Origin: GCA-2747515 sp964427825
GTDB taxonomy: Bacteria > Patescibacteriota > Minisyncoccia > Moranbacterales > GCA-2747515
Length of the DNA: 10,312 bases
NCBI GenBank assembly: GCA_964427825.1
Contig: CAYRUU010000032.1
Span: 1-10,312 of the forward strand
Reading direction: 5' to 3'
This document shows positions 1-6,803 of this stretch, piece by piece. Every line of letters begins with the position of its first letter. Position 1 is the stretch's first letter. Below the pieces are notes generated by a model that saw only the letters and a program-made list of their open reading frames with translations, had not been told where the DNA came from and did no database searches. Both the position numbers and the translations under genes were made by a program.

Positions 1-143
1 GGGATTGCGTGGTATGGGGTGAGGTGACAACGCTCTCCTAACGTCATCCTGGGTGTGATTTGGGGTTTATGTGTGTAGAGTGTTTTGTATTGTACCGTAC
101 CACACACCCGCACATCATGACGGTTTTACACATCAATCCTGAC

Positions 144-161
144 TCCCCGCTTTCGCGGGGA
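144..161. repeat. Short perfect palindrome of the common CCCCGC/GCGGGG intergenic repeat type
   Basis: Seven-base arms TCCCCGC and GCGGGGA enclose a 4-base loop and pair perfectly. Read on the minus strand the loop is GAAA, a GNRA tetraloop, so the minus-strand RNA would be an especially stable hairpin. The flanks (ATCCTGAC on one side, TGATAT on the other) resemble the REP-like element with core CCCGCGAAAGCGGG that is scattered between genes in many bacteria. No T-run follows on either strand, so it is not a typical intrinsic terminator. Only one copy lies in the window, so the repeat status rests on resemblance. Confidence 0.6.
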
Positions 162-229
162 TGATATGCCATGTGTACTCCTTCACTCTTGTATCCTTAC
201 ACCATCTCTCCTCTACTAGTTCCGCATCC

Positions 230-256
230 TTAACAAAAATCTCTTTATGATATACA
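230..256 (+). promoter_or_regulatory. Possible promoter of tRNA-Leu
   Basis: TTAACA (230-235) could be a -35 box and TATACA (251-256) a -10 box. The 15-base spacer is shorter than ideal, and transcription would start around 263, a few bases before the tRNA. TATGAT at 246-251 is a better -10 match but has no convincing -35 partner. This is a pattern match only. Confidence 0.3.
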
Positions 257-268
257 CTTGTCCTACAT

Positions 269-352
269 GGGGATATGGCGGAATTGGTAGACGCGCTAGC
301 TTCAGGTGTTAGTAACAGCAATGTTGTGAGAGTTCAAGTCTCTCTATCCCCA
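269..352 (+). tRNA. tRNA-Leu, anticodon CAG
   Basis: The cloverleaf folds fully. Acceptor stem GGGGATA (269-275) pairs with TATCCCC (345-351), with discriminator A at 352. The anticodon stem CTAGC/GTTAG encloses loop TTCAGGT, giving anticodon CAG at 303-305, which reads CUG. A long class II variable arm (313-327) contains an AACA/TGTT stem with a GCAA loop, as expected for leucine. The T-arm is GAGAG-TTCAAGT-CTCTC. The next bases are CAC, not CCA, so the 3' CCA must be added after transcription. From memory, the D-arm and anticodon arm closely match E. coli tRNA-Leu(CAG), which reflects strong conservation. The gene converges with the ygjP-like gene, whose stop codon lies 13 bases downstream. 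Confidence 0.97.
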
Positions 353-365
353 CACTGTATTATCA

Positions 366-932
366 TCACACGAAATGTGCGTTCCGAAGTTGCGCACGAC
401 GCTGTTTGTAGTCGGGTACTGTCTGCGCAACAAGAGCCCAAAAGCGCGGTGCGTGATTCATCTCCCACAAGTGACACAGCTCATGCACAATGATATAGTC
501 GCGTAGTGCGGGAGACAGTGCTACAAGCGTACAATTAAAACTGAGCACACCAGCACTGCTGCAACTCCCCCACCGCGTTTTTTGGTGACGGATGTGAATG
601 GCAGTGTAGCGAAAGTTATAAAACGTATTAAAATGTGCAATGCGCTCCTCCACAATAGTACGGGCGCTTTTTTTGATATGCTGCACAACGCGAGGGTCAA
701 CGGTCACGCGACGCGACGTCTGCGCCACTGTGCACACATGTTGGCGAATCCACGCAATCTGACTTTGCACAAATACACGCATCGCGGCAGCCGTACACGT
801 CTGCGGAACGGAAAGCACCCACGATCCGTCGGCATGTGCAATGATACGCATGTATTTCTGCCTCGTCCGTTTTTTGACGGTAAACGTCAACGAACAATCA
901 TCCACAATAATTGTCATGTTCTTCACCGTCAT
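366..932 (-). CDS. YgjP-like (DUF45, M48-related) zinc metallopeptidase
   Basis: This 188-residue protein belongs to the YgjP/DUF45 family of small predicted zinc metallopeptidases. The zinc site is clear: HELCH at residues 150-154 followed by a third ligand H160, in the context HLWEMNHAPRFW. The preceding KTRWGSCSSAGVLSFN stretch (about 118-133) is the other family hallmark. No signal peptide or membrane segment is seen, so it should be cytoplasmic. Substrates of this family are poorly known; some members sit next to restriction enzymes, but no such gene is here. The start codon overlaps the dxs stop as ATGA, which indicates co-transcription and possibly translational coupling. An ATG at codon 6 is an alternative start. 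Family assignment is firm; the physiological role is unknown. Confidence 0.88.
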   Translation of the reverse strand: MTVKNMTIIVDDCSLTFTVKKRTRQKYMRIIAHADGSWVLSVPQTCTAAAMRVFVQSQIAWIRQHVCTVAQTSRRVTVDPRVVQHIKKSARTIVEERIAHFNTFYNFRYTAIHIRHQKTRWGSCSSAGVLSFNCTLVALSPALRDYIIVHELCHLWEMNHAPRFWALVAQTVPDYKQRRAQLRNAHFV

Positions 933-2812
933 ACGCCACGCACCACTGACACAATCTCCGTCACTTTTTTCACAATAGACTCCTCCGACAACTGCGCCTG
1001 TGCGAGAATGTCTTCACGCGATCCGTGCGACAAAAACACATCTGGCAATCCGATCATCGTTACGCCCACCGAAACATCGTGCGTCGCCACATATTCTGCA
1101 ACCGCGCTGCCAGCACCACCCGTAACGGCATGATCTTCCACCGTGACAAAGTGTGTATGTGTCTTGGCAAGGCGTTTCAGGAGCGCCGTGTCAAGCGGTT
1201 TGATGAAGCGCATGTTGACGAGCGTGGCGCCCGTTTGTTGCGCTGCCAAAGTGCAACGCTCCACCATCGCACCAAACGCAAGAATTGCCACCGCGGACCC
1301 CTTACGCACCACCGCGCCCCTGCCCACCGCAAGTGGCGCCACATTGCCGCGTAATCGTTCCGGACCGCAACTGCGCGGATAGCGCACTGCCGCGGGGCCG
1401 GGCGTCTCCAATGCAAGCGTCAGCATCGTCGCCAGCTCCGTCGTGTCCGCTGGCGCCATCAACATCATGTGCGGAATGCACCGCAAGTAGGCAATATCAA
1501 AACTACCCGCATGCGTGGCGCCGTCTGGACCCACAATCCCCGCTCGATCAATGGCAAATGTCACATCAAGATTCGGCAGCGCCACATCGTGAATCACCTG
1601 ATCATAGGCACGCTGCAAAAACGTGGAGTATACCGACACCACGGGCTTCAATCCTTTGGTGGCGAGACCGGCGGCAAACGTCACGGCATGTTGTTCGGCA
1701 ATGCCCACATCGTGATAGCGTCGCGAAAAGCGCTTGCGAAACGCCGTCAAGCCCGATCCTTCGCACATCGCCGGCGTAATCACATGCACACGCGCATCGG
1801 CACGCGCTGCATCGCACATCCACGCCCCAAAAACATCCGTATAGGTCAAATGCGGCGCTTTCGTGGCATGCTTGCGCCCCGTGTGTGGGTCAAACGGCGT
1901 CACGGCATGCAGCGACGTAGCATCTTCCGCCGCAAATTTATATCCCTTCCCCTTCTTTGTCACAACATGTAAAAATCGCGGACCGTCCAGTTTGCGCAAA
2001 TTCTCCAAAACGGCGATCAGTGTCTCCAAATCATGCCCGTCAACCGGTCCGAAATAGGCAAACCCCAGCTCTTCAAAAAGCGTTCCGGGTGTCAGCATAC
2101 CCTTGGCATACAATTCCGCGCGACGCGCCACTTCGTGTACCATGTGCGATCCCTCCAAAAGCTTCTTGCCGCTTTTGCGCAGTCGTGTAAACGGTGGCGA
2201 TGAAATGAGCCGCGTCAAATAATTGTGCATGGCACCCACATTGGGCGAAATGGACATCTCATTGTCGTTGAGAATCACCAAAAGGTTGGCATGCACATCA
2301 CCAGCGTGATTGAGCGCCTCATATGCCATGCCACCTGTCAATGCGCCATCACCAATAATTGCCACATGGTGGTGCTTCTTGTTCTTGTCGCCAAGCGCCA
2401 TACCAAGCGCCGCACTGATGGATGTTGAAGCATGTCCCACGTCAAATGCATCAAATACACTCTCCGCACGCTTGGGGAATGGTGACAAGCCACCGTAGGT
2501 GCGGATGGTATGCATCAGGTCGCGTCGCCCCGTCAAGATTTTATGCGGATATGCCTGATGCCCGACATCCCACACGAGATCGTCGCGCGGCGTGTCAAAC
2601 ACACGATGCAAAGCAACCGTCAGCTCCACAACACCCAGATTGGAACCAAAATGCCCACCCGTCTGCGACACCGACGCAATCAAAAACTGTCGCATCTCAT
2701 CGCACAGCCGTGTAAGTTGTTCCGACGAAAGCGCCCGTACATCCTCCGGCGATTGTATCGTCGCCAAAAGCGAATAGATCTGCTGTGTTGTATTGTCGTT
2801 CTCTGTCATCAT
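929..2812 (-). CDS. dxs: 1-deoxy-D-xylulose-5-phosphate synthase
   Basis: Dxs condenses pyruvate with glyceraldehyde 3-phosphate, using thiamine diphosphate, to make DXP. This is the first committed step of the MEP isoprenoid pathway and also feeds thiamine and pyridoxal synthesis. At 627 residues it matches the usual family length of about 620. Visible landmarks are GGHFGSNLGVVE with the active-site histidine at H54, the ThDP/Mg motif GDGALTGG (154-161) ending at LNDNEMS (181-187), EQHAVTFAAG with catalytic E373, and DRAGIVGPDGATHAG (422-436) in the pyrimidine-binding domain. A GTG two codons upstream (2818) is an alternative start; the ATG at 2812 is preferred because GGGA lies 8 bases before it. 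The gene ends 4 bases inside the downstream ygjP-like gene and is transcribed away from sufS. Confidence 0.97.
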   Translation of the reverse strand: MMTENDNTTQQIYSLLATIQSPEDVRALSSEQLTRLCDEMRQFLIASVSQTGGHFGSNLGVVELTVALHRVFDTPRDDLVWDVGHQAYPHKILTGRRDLMHTIRTYGGLSPFPKRAESVFDAFDVGHASTSISAALGMALGDKNKKHHHVAIIGDGALTGGMAYEALNHAGDVHANLLVILNDNEMSISPNVGAMHNYLTRLISSPPFTRLRKSGKKLLEGSHMVHEVARRAELYAKGMLTPGTLFEELGFAYFGPVDGHDLETLIAVLENLRKLDGPRFLHVVTKKGKGYKFAAEDATSLHAVTPFDPHTGRKHATKAPHLTYTDVFGAWMCDAARADARVHVITPAMCEGSGLTAFRKRFSRRYHDVGIAEQHAVTFAAGLATKGLKPVVSVYSTFLQRAYDQVIHDVALPNLDVTFAIDRAGIVGPDGATHAGSFDIAYLRCIPHMMLMAPADTTELATMLTLALETPGPAAVRYPRSCGPERLRGNVAPLAVGRGAVVRKGSAVAILAFGAMVERCTLAAQQTGATLVNMRFIKPLDTALLKRLAKTHTHFVTVEDHAVTGGAGSAVAEYVATHDVSVGVTMIGLPDVFLSHGSREDILAQAQLSEESIVKKVTEIVSVVRGV

Positions 2813-2835
2813 ACGCACTGTCCCAATGGTCCGTT

Positions 2836-2864
2836 TTGACTTTTCCCGTTGAATAAAATACAGT
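2836..2864 (+). promoter_or_regulatory. Predicted sigma-70-type promoter of the suf operon
   Basis: A -35 box TTGACT (2836-2841) and a -10 box TACAGT (2859-2864) are separated by exactly 17 bases. Standard geometry puts transcription start at about 2871-2872, which is the sufS ATG itself, so the mRNA would be leaderless. No Shine-Dalgarno sequence precedes the ATG, in keeping with this. The dxs promoter must lie in the same short region or inside the start of sufS, but no convincing pair of boxes was found for it. Confidence 0.6.
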
Positions 2865-2871
2865 ACATAGC

Positions 2872-4098
2872 ATGGACCCTTATGTAATCAAAAAAGACTT
2901 TCCCATGTTTGCCACTCATCCGGAGTTGGTGTATTTGGATACCGCGGCAACAGCACTCACGCCACAGTCGGTCATTGACGCAACGTGCGCATATTATACC
3001 ACATTTAACGCAAATGTCGCGCGCGGTCTGTATCACGCAAGCACAGAGGCGACAATAGCCTGCGAAAGCGCACGCGAACGAATCGCCACATTCATCGGCG
3101 CTCCCGACCCTTCTTGCGTCATTTTCACCTCCGGCACCACCATGAGTCTCAATATGGTCGCCACGGGCATGCTACCACACATCACGAATCGCCACAACGT
3201 CGTGACTACAATCATGGAACACCATGCTAATTTCATCCCGTGGCAACGCCTGTGCACGCACACAGGTGCAGACTTTCGCATCGCACCCCTCACCAAAGAC
3301 GGCATCGTTGATACGGCACAACTCCTCGCGCGTATTGATGCCAAAACGGCAATTGTCGCTCTCATATACGTCTCCAACACCCTCGGCAGCATCAACCCCG
3401 TGACGGAAATCATCCGCGCCATTCGTGCACAACACCCCTCCACACTGATTGTGATTGACGCAGCACAGGCCGTCGCCCACATGCCGATCAGCCTTGCGCA
3501 CATCGACTGCGACTTCCTCACTTTTTCCCTGCACAAACTCTACGGTCCCACAGGTGTCGGTGTTCTCGCTGGCAAACGCGCAGCTCTGGAACAGCTGGAG
3601 CCGTTTATCGTTGGCGGAGAAATGATCGCCACCGTCTCCACAAACGCAACCTCCTATGCGGATCTCCCGCATCGCCTGGAGGGCGGCACACCAAACATCG
3701 CCGGTATTGTGGCGGCGGGCGCAGCAGCGGACTATGTCACCACGTACGATCGTGAAACCATCGCCACACACGAACGCGCCCTCGCACAGACATGTATCAC
3801 GCGCTTGCGCGACACATTCGGCGACGCTGTACACATCTACGGTCCCACCGACGCCACTATGCGAAGTAGTATCGTTAGTTTCACACTGGACCACTGTCAC
3901 CCACACGACCTCGCAACAATCCTGGACGCGCAAAAACACGTCGCCGTACGCGCCGGACAACACTGCACCATGCCGCTCCATCTGGAATCTCTACACATCC
4001 CTGCCACACTCCGCGTCAGCTTTGGCATGTACAACACGGATCAAGATATTGACACGCTGATTGACGGACTTCTCATTGCACGCGACACTCTCCTATAA
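2872..4098 (+). CDS. sufS: SufS-type (class II) cysteine desulfurase
   Basis: This PLP enzyme removes sulfur from cysteine to give alanine and an enzyme persulfide, which feeds Fe-S cluster assembly. At 408 residues it is a normal-length SufS/CsdA type. Landmarks in order are YLDTAATALTP (21-31), TSGTTMSLN (86-94), EHHAN (116-120) over the PLP ring, DAAQA (196-200) binding the pyridine nitrogen, FSLHKLYGPTG (218-228) with Schiff-base lysine K222, and AVRAGQHCTMPLH (358-370) with catalytic C365 on the short class II loop. The N-terminus MDPYVIKKDFPMF aligns naturally with the family, which supports this ATG. It is the first gene of sufS-sufU-sufT, with 15 bases to the next gene. SufBCD and SufE are not in the window. 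Confidence 0.96.
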   Translation: MDPYVIKKDFPMFATHPELVYLDTAATALTPQSVIDATCAYYTTFNANVARGLYHASTEATIACESARERIATFIGAPDPSCVIFTSGTTMSLNMVATGMLPHITNRHNVVTTIMEHHANFIPWQRLCTHTGADFRIAPLTKDGIVDTAQLLARIDAKTAIVALIYVSNTLGSINPVTEIIRAIRAQHPSTLIVIDAAQAVAHMPISLAHIDCDFLTFSLHKLYGPTGVGVLAGKRAALEQLEPFIVGGEMIATVSTNATSYADLPHRLEGGTPNIAGIVAAGAAADYVTTYDRETIATHERALAQTCITRLRDTFGDAVHIYGPTDATMRSSIVSFTLDHCHPHDLATILDAQKHVAVRAGQHCTMPLHLESLHIPATLRVSFGMYNTDQDIDTLIDGLLIARDTLL

Positions 4099-4113
4099 AA
4101 TAGCCTTACACAT

Positions 4114-4491
4114 ATGGACCTTTATCACGACGCCATTTTGGACCACTACCACAACCCGCGCAACCACGGCGTATTGACCGCGCCCACACATCGCCACTGC
4201 GCCGTCAACCACTCGTGCGGCGACAACATCTGCATCACACTTATCGTTGACAGTACACACATCATTCGTGACATTGCCTTTGACGGTGCAGGCTGCGCCA
4301 TCTCACAAGCCGCAGCATCGCTCCTCACGGAAGACATCCGTGGCAAAACCGTCGCAGACGCTCAAAGTCTCACACGCGATGACATGCTGGCGCTGCTCGG
4401 CGTCAACGTCGGCGTCGGACGCATACGTTGTGCGCTTTTGGGACTGGAGACACTCCACAAAGCATTACGTGTTACATCACCAACACCATGA
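4114..4491 (+). CDS. sufU: SufU-like Fe-S scaffold / sulfur acceptor
   Basis: This small IscU/SufU-fold protein (125 residues) should accept persulfide sulfur from SufS. The family's three cysteines are present: C35 in NHSCGD (with D37), C61 in GAGCAISQAAASLL, and C106 in GRIRCALLGLETLHKAL. The sequence around them is SufU-like. The C61-C106 spacing of 45 residues is close to IscU, because the roughly 20-residue insertion of classical SufU is missing. The LPPVK motif that recruits HscA/HscB to IscU is also absent, so a dedicated Hsp70 pair is not expected. It lies 15 bases after sufS, and its TGA overlaps the ATG of the next gene. No Shine-Dalgarno is visible. Whether it is a zinc sulfurtransferase or a true scaffold cannot be told from sequence alone. 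Confidence 0.9.
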   Translation: MDLYHDAILDHYHNPRNHGVLTAPTHRHCAVNHSCGDNICITLIVDSTHIIRDIAFDGAGCAISQAAASLLTEDIRGKTVADAQSLTRDDMLALLGVNVGVGRIRCALLGLETLHKALRVTSPTP

Positions 4492-4787
4492 AAAAAGATC
4501 CTACGCTTCTGGCACAATTGGACACCGTCATTGACCCCGAACTTGGCATTCCTATTACCGACATGGGTCTCATCTATGGCATTGAGAAAGACGATCATGG
4601 CATGGTGCATGTGACCATGACACTCACCACGATTGGCTGTCCGCTCTATGACGTGATCCGCGACGACATCATCCGCACCCTGACCGAAGGCGGCGCCACA
4701 TCCGTCACAGTCACCCTCACATTTGATCCGCCTTGGACGCCGGATATGATGACCGACGCGGCAAAAATGGATGTCGGACTTCTCTAA
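4488..4787 (+). CDS. SufT-like MIP18/DUF59 Fe-S maturation protein
   Basis: This 99-residue protein belongs to the MIP18 (DUF59) family, which includes SufT and PaaD and assists Fe-S cluster maturation. DPELGIPITDMGLIY (16-30), the conserved cysteine C51 in TTIGCP, and PPWTPDMMTDAAK (81-93) are all typical. It is the bare domain, without extensions. An in-frame GTG upstream (4428) would extend it into sufU, but the ATG at 4488 gives the canonical N-terminus and an ATGA overlap with the sufU stop, implying translational coupling. It is the last gene of the operon, and a strong terminator follows 6 bases after its stop. The role in Fe-S assembly is inferred from family and neighbours. Confidence 0.9.
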   Translation: MKKDPTLLAQLDTVIDPELGIPITDMGLIYGIEKDDHGMVHVTMTLTTIGCPLYDVIRDDIIRTLTEGGATSVTVTLTFDPPWTPDMMTDAAKMDVGLL

Positions 4788-4793
4788 AAATGC

Positions 4794-4821
4794 AAAAAGA
4801 GGCGACTTACGCCTCTTTTTT
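4794..4821. terminator. Bidirectional intrinsic terminator between suf operon and PsbP-like gene
   Basis: AGAGGCG (4798-4804) pairs with CGCCTCT (4810-4816) around the loop ACTTA. The stem is preceded by a run of A and followed by a run of T (4816-4821). Those A and T runs can extend the stem and also give a U-tract in both directions. It sits between two convergent stops (4787 and 4844), so it can terminate both the suf operon and the minus-strand gene. Confidence 0.92.
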
Positions 4822-4843
4822 CCCTGTAAAAATTTTTGCAACA

Positions 4844-5422
4844 TCAGAACTGCACGTTCACTTCTTGATTGAAGCGAAAACTGGAGAGCACCATATCAAA
4901 TTCGCGTCGCGAGTCCTCATCAATCACGTTGCCGGCGATGCGCACAACATCACCCTTCGTCACAAAAAACGCAAACGTATTGGCGTAGCCGCTTGTGTTT
5001 TGCAGCATATACTTTTTGCCACGCACACCATTCGCCATAATATTTTTCACTTCCACATCCGACGGATGGTATTTGACAAACGACGCAATTTCCGGCTCCG
5101 TACTGAGCGCATCGTTGAGCGCGATACCGGAATTTTTTTGCATCGCCAATTCATAGGCAAGACGTCCGGTGAAATCTCCGCCAAGCAAGATGACGATCTT
5201 GTCCGCCGTGGTATGCGCAGTGTCAATCACGACGTTGTCCGGATAGCGGAATGTGAAATCGTATTTTGTGCTAGTGTACGTGCGCCACGCATCGGGTATG
5301 GTGTACTCTGTGACGGCAACGGGAGCCTGCTCATCATCCGCACGCAATACATACCACACCACCGCGCCAACCGTCGCAGCTGTCAACAACAGGAGTCCAC
5401 TGATCAAAAAGCGATGTTTCAT
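4844..5422 (-). CDS. Membrane-anchored PsbP-like domain protein, function unknown
   Basis: This 192-residue protein has a positively charged start (MKHR) and one hydrophobic segment at about residues 5-26, then an acidic linker. There is no lipobox cysteine, so it is probably an uncleaved anchor with an extracytoplasmic domain. The domain opens with WRTYTSTKYDFTFRYPDN (46-63) and closes with FDMVLSSFRF near the C-terminus. Both are the pattern of PsbP-like lipoproteins and secreted proteins of Gram-positive bacteria and Patescibacteria, where the name is structural and no photosynthetic role is implied. It lies downstream of ispG on the same strand, with a 53-base gap and its own predicted promoter. 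Family assignment is moderate; no function can be given. Confidence 0.72.
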   Translation of the reverse strand: MKHRFLISGLLLLTAATVGAVVWYVLRADDEQAPVAVTEYTIPDAWRTYTSTKYDFTFRYPDNVVIDTAHTTADKIVILLGGDFTGRLAYELAMQKNSGIALNDALSTEPEIASFVKYHPSDVEVKNIMANGVRGKKYMLQNTSGYANTFAFFVTKGDVVRIAGNVIDEDSRREFDMVLSSFRFNQEVNVQF

Positions 5423-5449
5423 ATGTATTTTTGTCTATCATTATTTTTC

Positions 5450-5458
5450 AGTATACCA
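5450..5458 (-). promoter_or_regulatory. Extended -10 promoter of the PsbP-like gene
   Basis: Read on the minus strand this is TGGTATACT, a TATACT -10 box (5450-5455) with the TGn extension, which can work without a good -35 box. Transcription would start near 5443, giving a leader of about 20 bases without a Shine-Dalgarno sequence. It lies in the gap after the ispG stop, so the gene may be expressed separately from ispG. Confidence 0.5.
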
Positions 5459-5475
5459 CATGTTTTACAGCATGC

Positions 5476-6684
5476 CTATACTGCCGGCTCTGTCCATTTC
5501 CCTTCCTCTTTGATGAGTGCCACAAGCGCGTCCAATGCCTCCTCTTCGGGAATGTTGTGTGCAACAACCTTGCGATTGCTGTACAGCGTAATCTTGCCCG
5601 GCGCGCCTCCCACATAGCCGAAATCGGCATCTGCCATCTCCCCGGGACCGTTGACAATACACCCCATCACAGCGATTTTCACACCCATTAAATGTCCGAG
5701 ACGCGCCTTGATGGTTTTGGTCACGGCGGCGATGTCAAAGAGTGTGCGCCCACACGACGGGCATGAGATAAACTCCGCTTTTGTGATGCGGCGCTGTGTT
5801 GCTTGCAAAATCGTAAAACATACCGGAATTTCATCCTCCGGTGGCTCCGTCAGCGACACACGCAACGTATCACCCACACCCTCCAAAAGCAGCGTACCAA
5901 TACCAAGTGTGGATTTTGCACGTCCATCATCTTCGCTACCGGCCTCCGTCACACCGAGGTGAATGGGATAATCCATACCTTCCACATCCATGGTGTGCGC
6001 CAAAAGACGATTCGCCTCAATCATGGCAAGCGGGTCCGATGCTTTGATTGCCACGACGATATTGTGATAGCCATCTTTGTGAAACACACGCAGGTATTCC
6101 ATCACACTCTCCACAAGACCGTGCGCCGTGTTGCCATAACGTCCCAAAATGCGCCCCGACAGTGATCCCCAATTCGCCCCAATGCGAATGGGTGTCTGTG
6201 TCTCATGCAGTTTTGCGATGAACGGTTGCAGACCCTCTGCAATACGCGCAAGCTCCGTCGCATATGCCTCATCTGACAGTACCGTGTTGCCCATATCGCC
6301 GCGCGCATCCAAGAGGTTACCCGGATTGAGCCGCACCTTGTCCGCAACCTCCAAAGCGGCAAATGCCGCAGCACGATCAAAATGGATATCCGCGACAATC
6401 GGTACCACGCAGTGGTGTTTGGTGCGCAAGACTGTTTTAATAGATTCAAGTGCGCGCACATGTTTGACAGTGGGTGTGGTCACACGCATGATCTCCGCTC
6501 CCGCATGTACGCATCGCATGATCTGTGCCACCGTCGCATCAACATCCAATGTGTCCGTGTTTGTCATGGTCTGCACGCGCACCGGCTCATCACCGCCAAT
6601 CCCCACATCCCCCACCATCACAACACGCGTTGCACGTCGCGGTTTGCGCGCCGCAAAACGCTGTGCATCTTCTACTACTACCAT
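5476..6684 (-). CDS. ispG: 4-hydroxy-3-methylbut-2-enyl diphosphate synthase (GcpE)
   Basis: IspG reductively opens the cyclic diphosphate MEcPP to HMBPP, the penultimate MEP step, using a [4Fe-4S] cluster and an external electron donor. With the ATG at 6684 it has 402 residues, a normal bacterial single-chain length without the insertion seen in plant-type enzymes. The TIM-barrel part includes VQTMTNTDT (37-45) and VADIHFD (97-103). Cluster ligands are C308 and C311 in SCPSCGRT, C342 in MGCIVNGPGE, and E349. An upstream TTG (6717) could add 11 residues, but it lies in a hairpin; the ATG has AGG 4 bases before it. Its product needs the Fe-S genes encoded just downstream on the opposite strand. 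IspH, the other Fe-S enzyme of the pathway, is not here. Confidence 0.96.
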   Translation of the reverse strand: MVVVEDAQRFAARKPRRATRVVMVGDVGIGGDEPVRVQTMTNTDTLDVDATVAQIMRCVHAGAEIMRVTTPTVKHVRALESIKTVLRTKHHCVVPIVADIHFDRAAAFAALEVADKVRLNPGNLLDARGDMGNTVLSDEAYATELARIAEGLQPFIAKLHETQTPIRIGANWGSLSGRILGRYGNTAHGLVESVMEYLRVFHKDGYHNIVVAIKASDPLAMIEANRLLAHTMDVEGMDYPIHLGVTEAGSEDDGRAKSTLGIGTLLLEGVGDTLRVSLTEPPEDEIPVCFTILQATQRRITKAEFISCPSCGRTLFDIAAVTKTIKARLGHLMGVKIAVMGCIVNGPGEMADADFGYVGGAPGKITLYSNRKVVAHNIPEEEALDALVALIKEEGKWTEPAV

Positions 6685-6711
6685 ATGACCTGTATTTAAC
6701 AGATTATCGTG

Positions 6712-6725
6712 ACGCAAAAATGCGT
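6712..6725 (-). other. Small hairpin in the ispG leader
   Basis: On the minus strand ACGCA-TTTT-TGCGT forms a perfect 5-bp stem with a 4-base loop. It lies between the predicted ispG transcription start (about 6735) and the ATG at 6684, and overlaps an alternative TTG start. No T-run follows, so it is not a terminator. A role in message stability or start selection is possible but unsupported beyond the fold. Confidence 0.35.
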
Positions 6726-6741
6726 ATCACCCTATGGCTCT

Positions 6742-6750
6742 ATTGTATCA
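6742..6750 (-). promoter_or_regulatory. Extended -10 promoter of ispG
   Basis: On the minus strand this reads TGATACAAT, a TACAAT -10 box (6742-6747, five of six consensus) with the TGn extension. Transcription would begin near 6735 and leave a leader of about 50 bases before the ispG ATG. The box occupies almost the same bases as the -35 box proposed for manC on the other strand. Confidence 0.45.
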
Positions 6751-6772
6751 TATCTTCCTTTTCCGCTATACT
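6743..6772 (+). promoter_or_regulatory. Predicted promoter of manC
   Basis: The -10 box TATACT (6767-6772) is strong. The -35 candidate TTGTAT (6743-6748) lies 18 bases upstream and is weaker. Transcription would start near 6779, leaving a leader of about 25 bases. AGAAGG at 6779-6784 resembles a Shine-Dalgarno sequence but is about 19 bases from the ATG, too far for normal use. Confidence 0.5.
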
Positions 6773-6803
6773 GTAGTCAGAAGGTCATTTTTTATTCGTA
6801 ATT

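Noticed and set aside
1..130. End of an upstream gene at the left edge
   Set aside because: Plus-strand frames close within about 40 bases, and no recognisable protein tail or terminator is present.
582..1133. Plus-strand open frame spanning the ygjP-dxs junction
   Set aside because: It lies opposite two well-supported genes and shows no family features.
3172..3981. Minus-strand open frame of 269 codons opposite sufS
   Set aside because: It is antisense to a clearly real sufS, and its composition is that of a shadow frame.
366..5422. UGA recoding to glycine, as in Gracilibacteria and Absconditabacteria
   Set aside because: dxs, the ygjP-like gene, sufU and the PsbP-like gene all end at TGA where their families end, and two of these stops form ATGA junctions, so the standard code fits.
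4733..5617. Plus-strand open frame of 294 codons
   Set aside because: It crosses the strong terminator, the PsbP-like gene and the end of ispG on the opposite strand, and has no recognisable motif.
6149..6688. Plus-strand open frame of 179 codons opposite ispG
   Set aside because: It is a shadow of the ispG coding sequence; the translation is rich in Ser, Thr and Arg with no domain pattern.
6712..6725. Terminator or attenuator in the ispG leader
   Set aside because: The 5-bp hairpin has no following U-tract on the minus strand and no alternative pairing that I could find.
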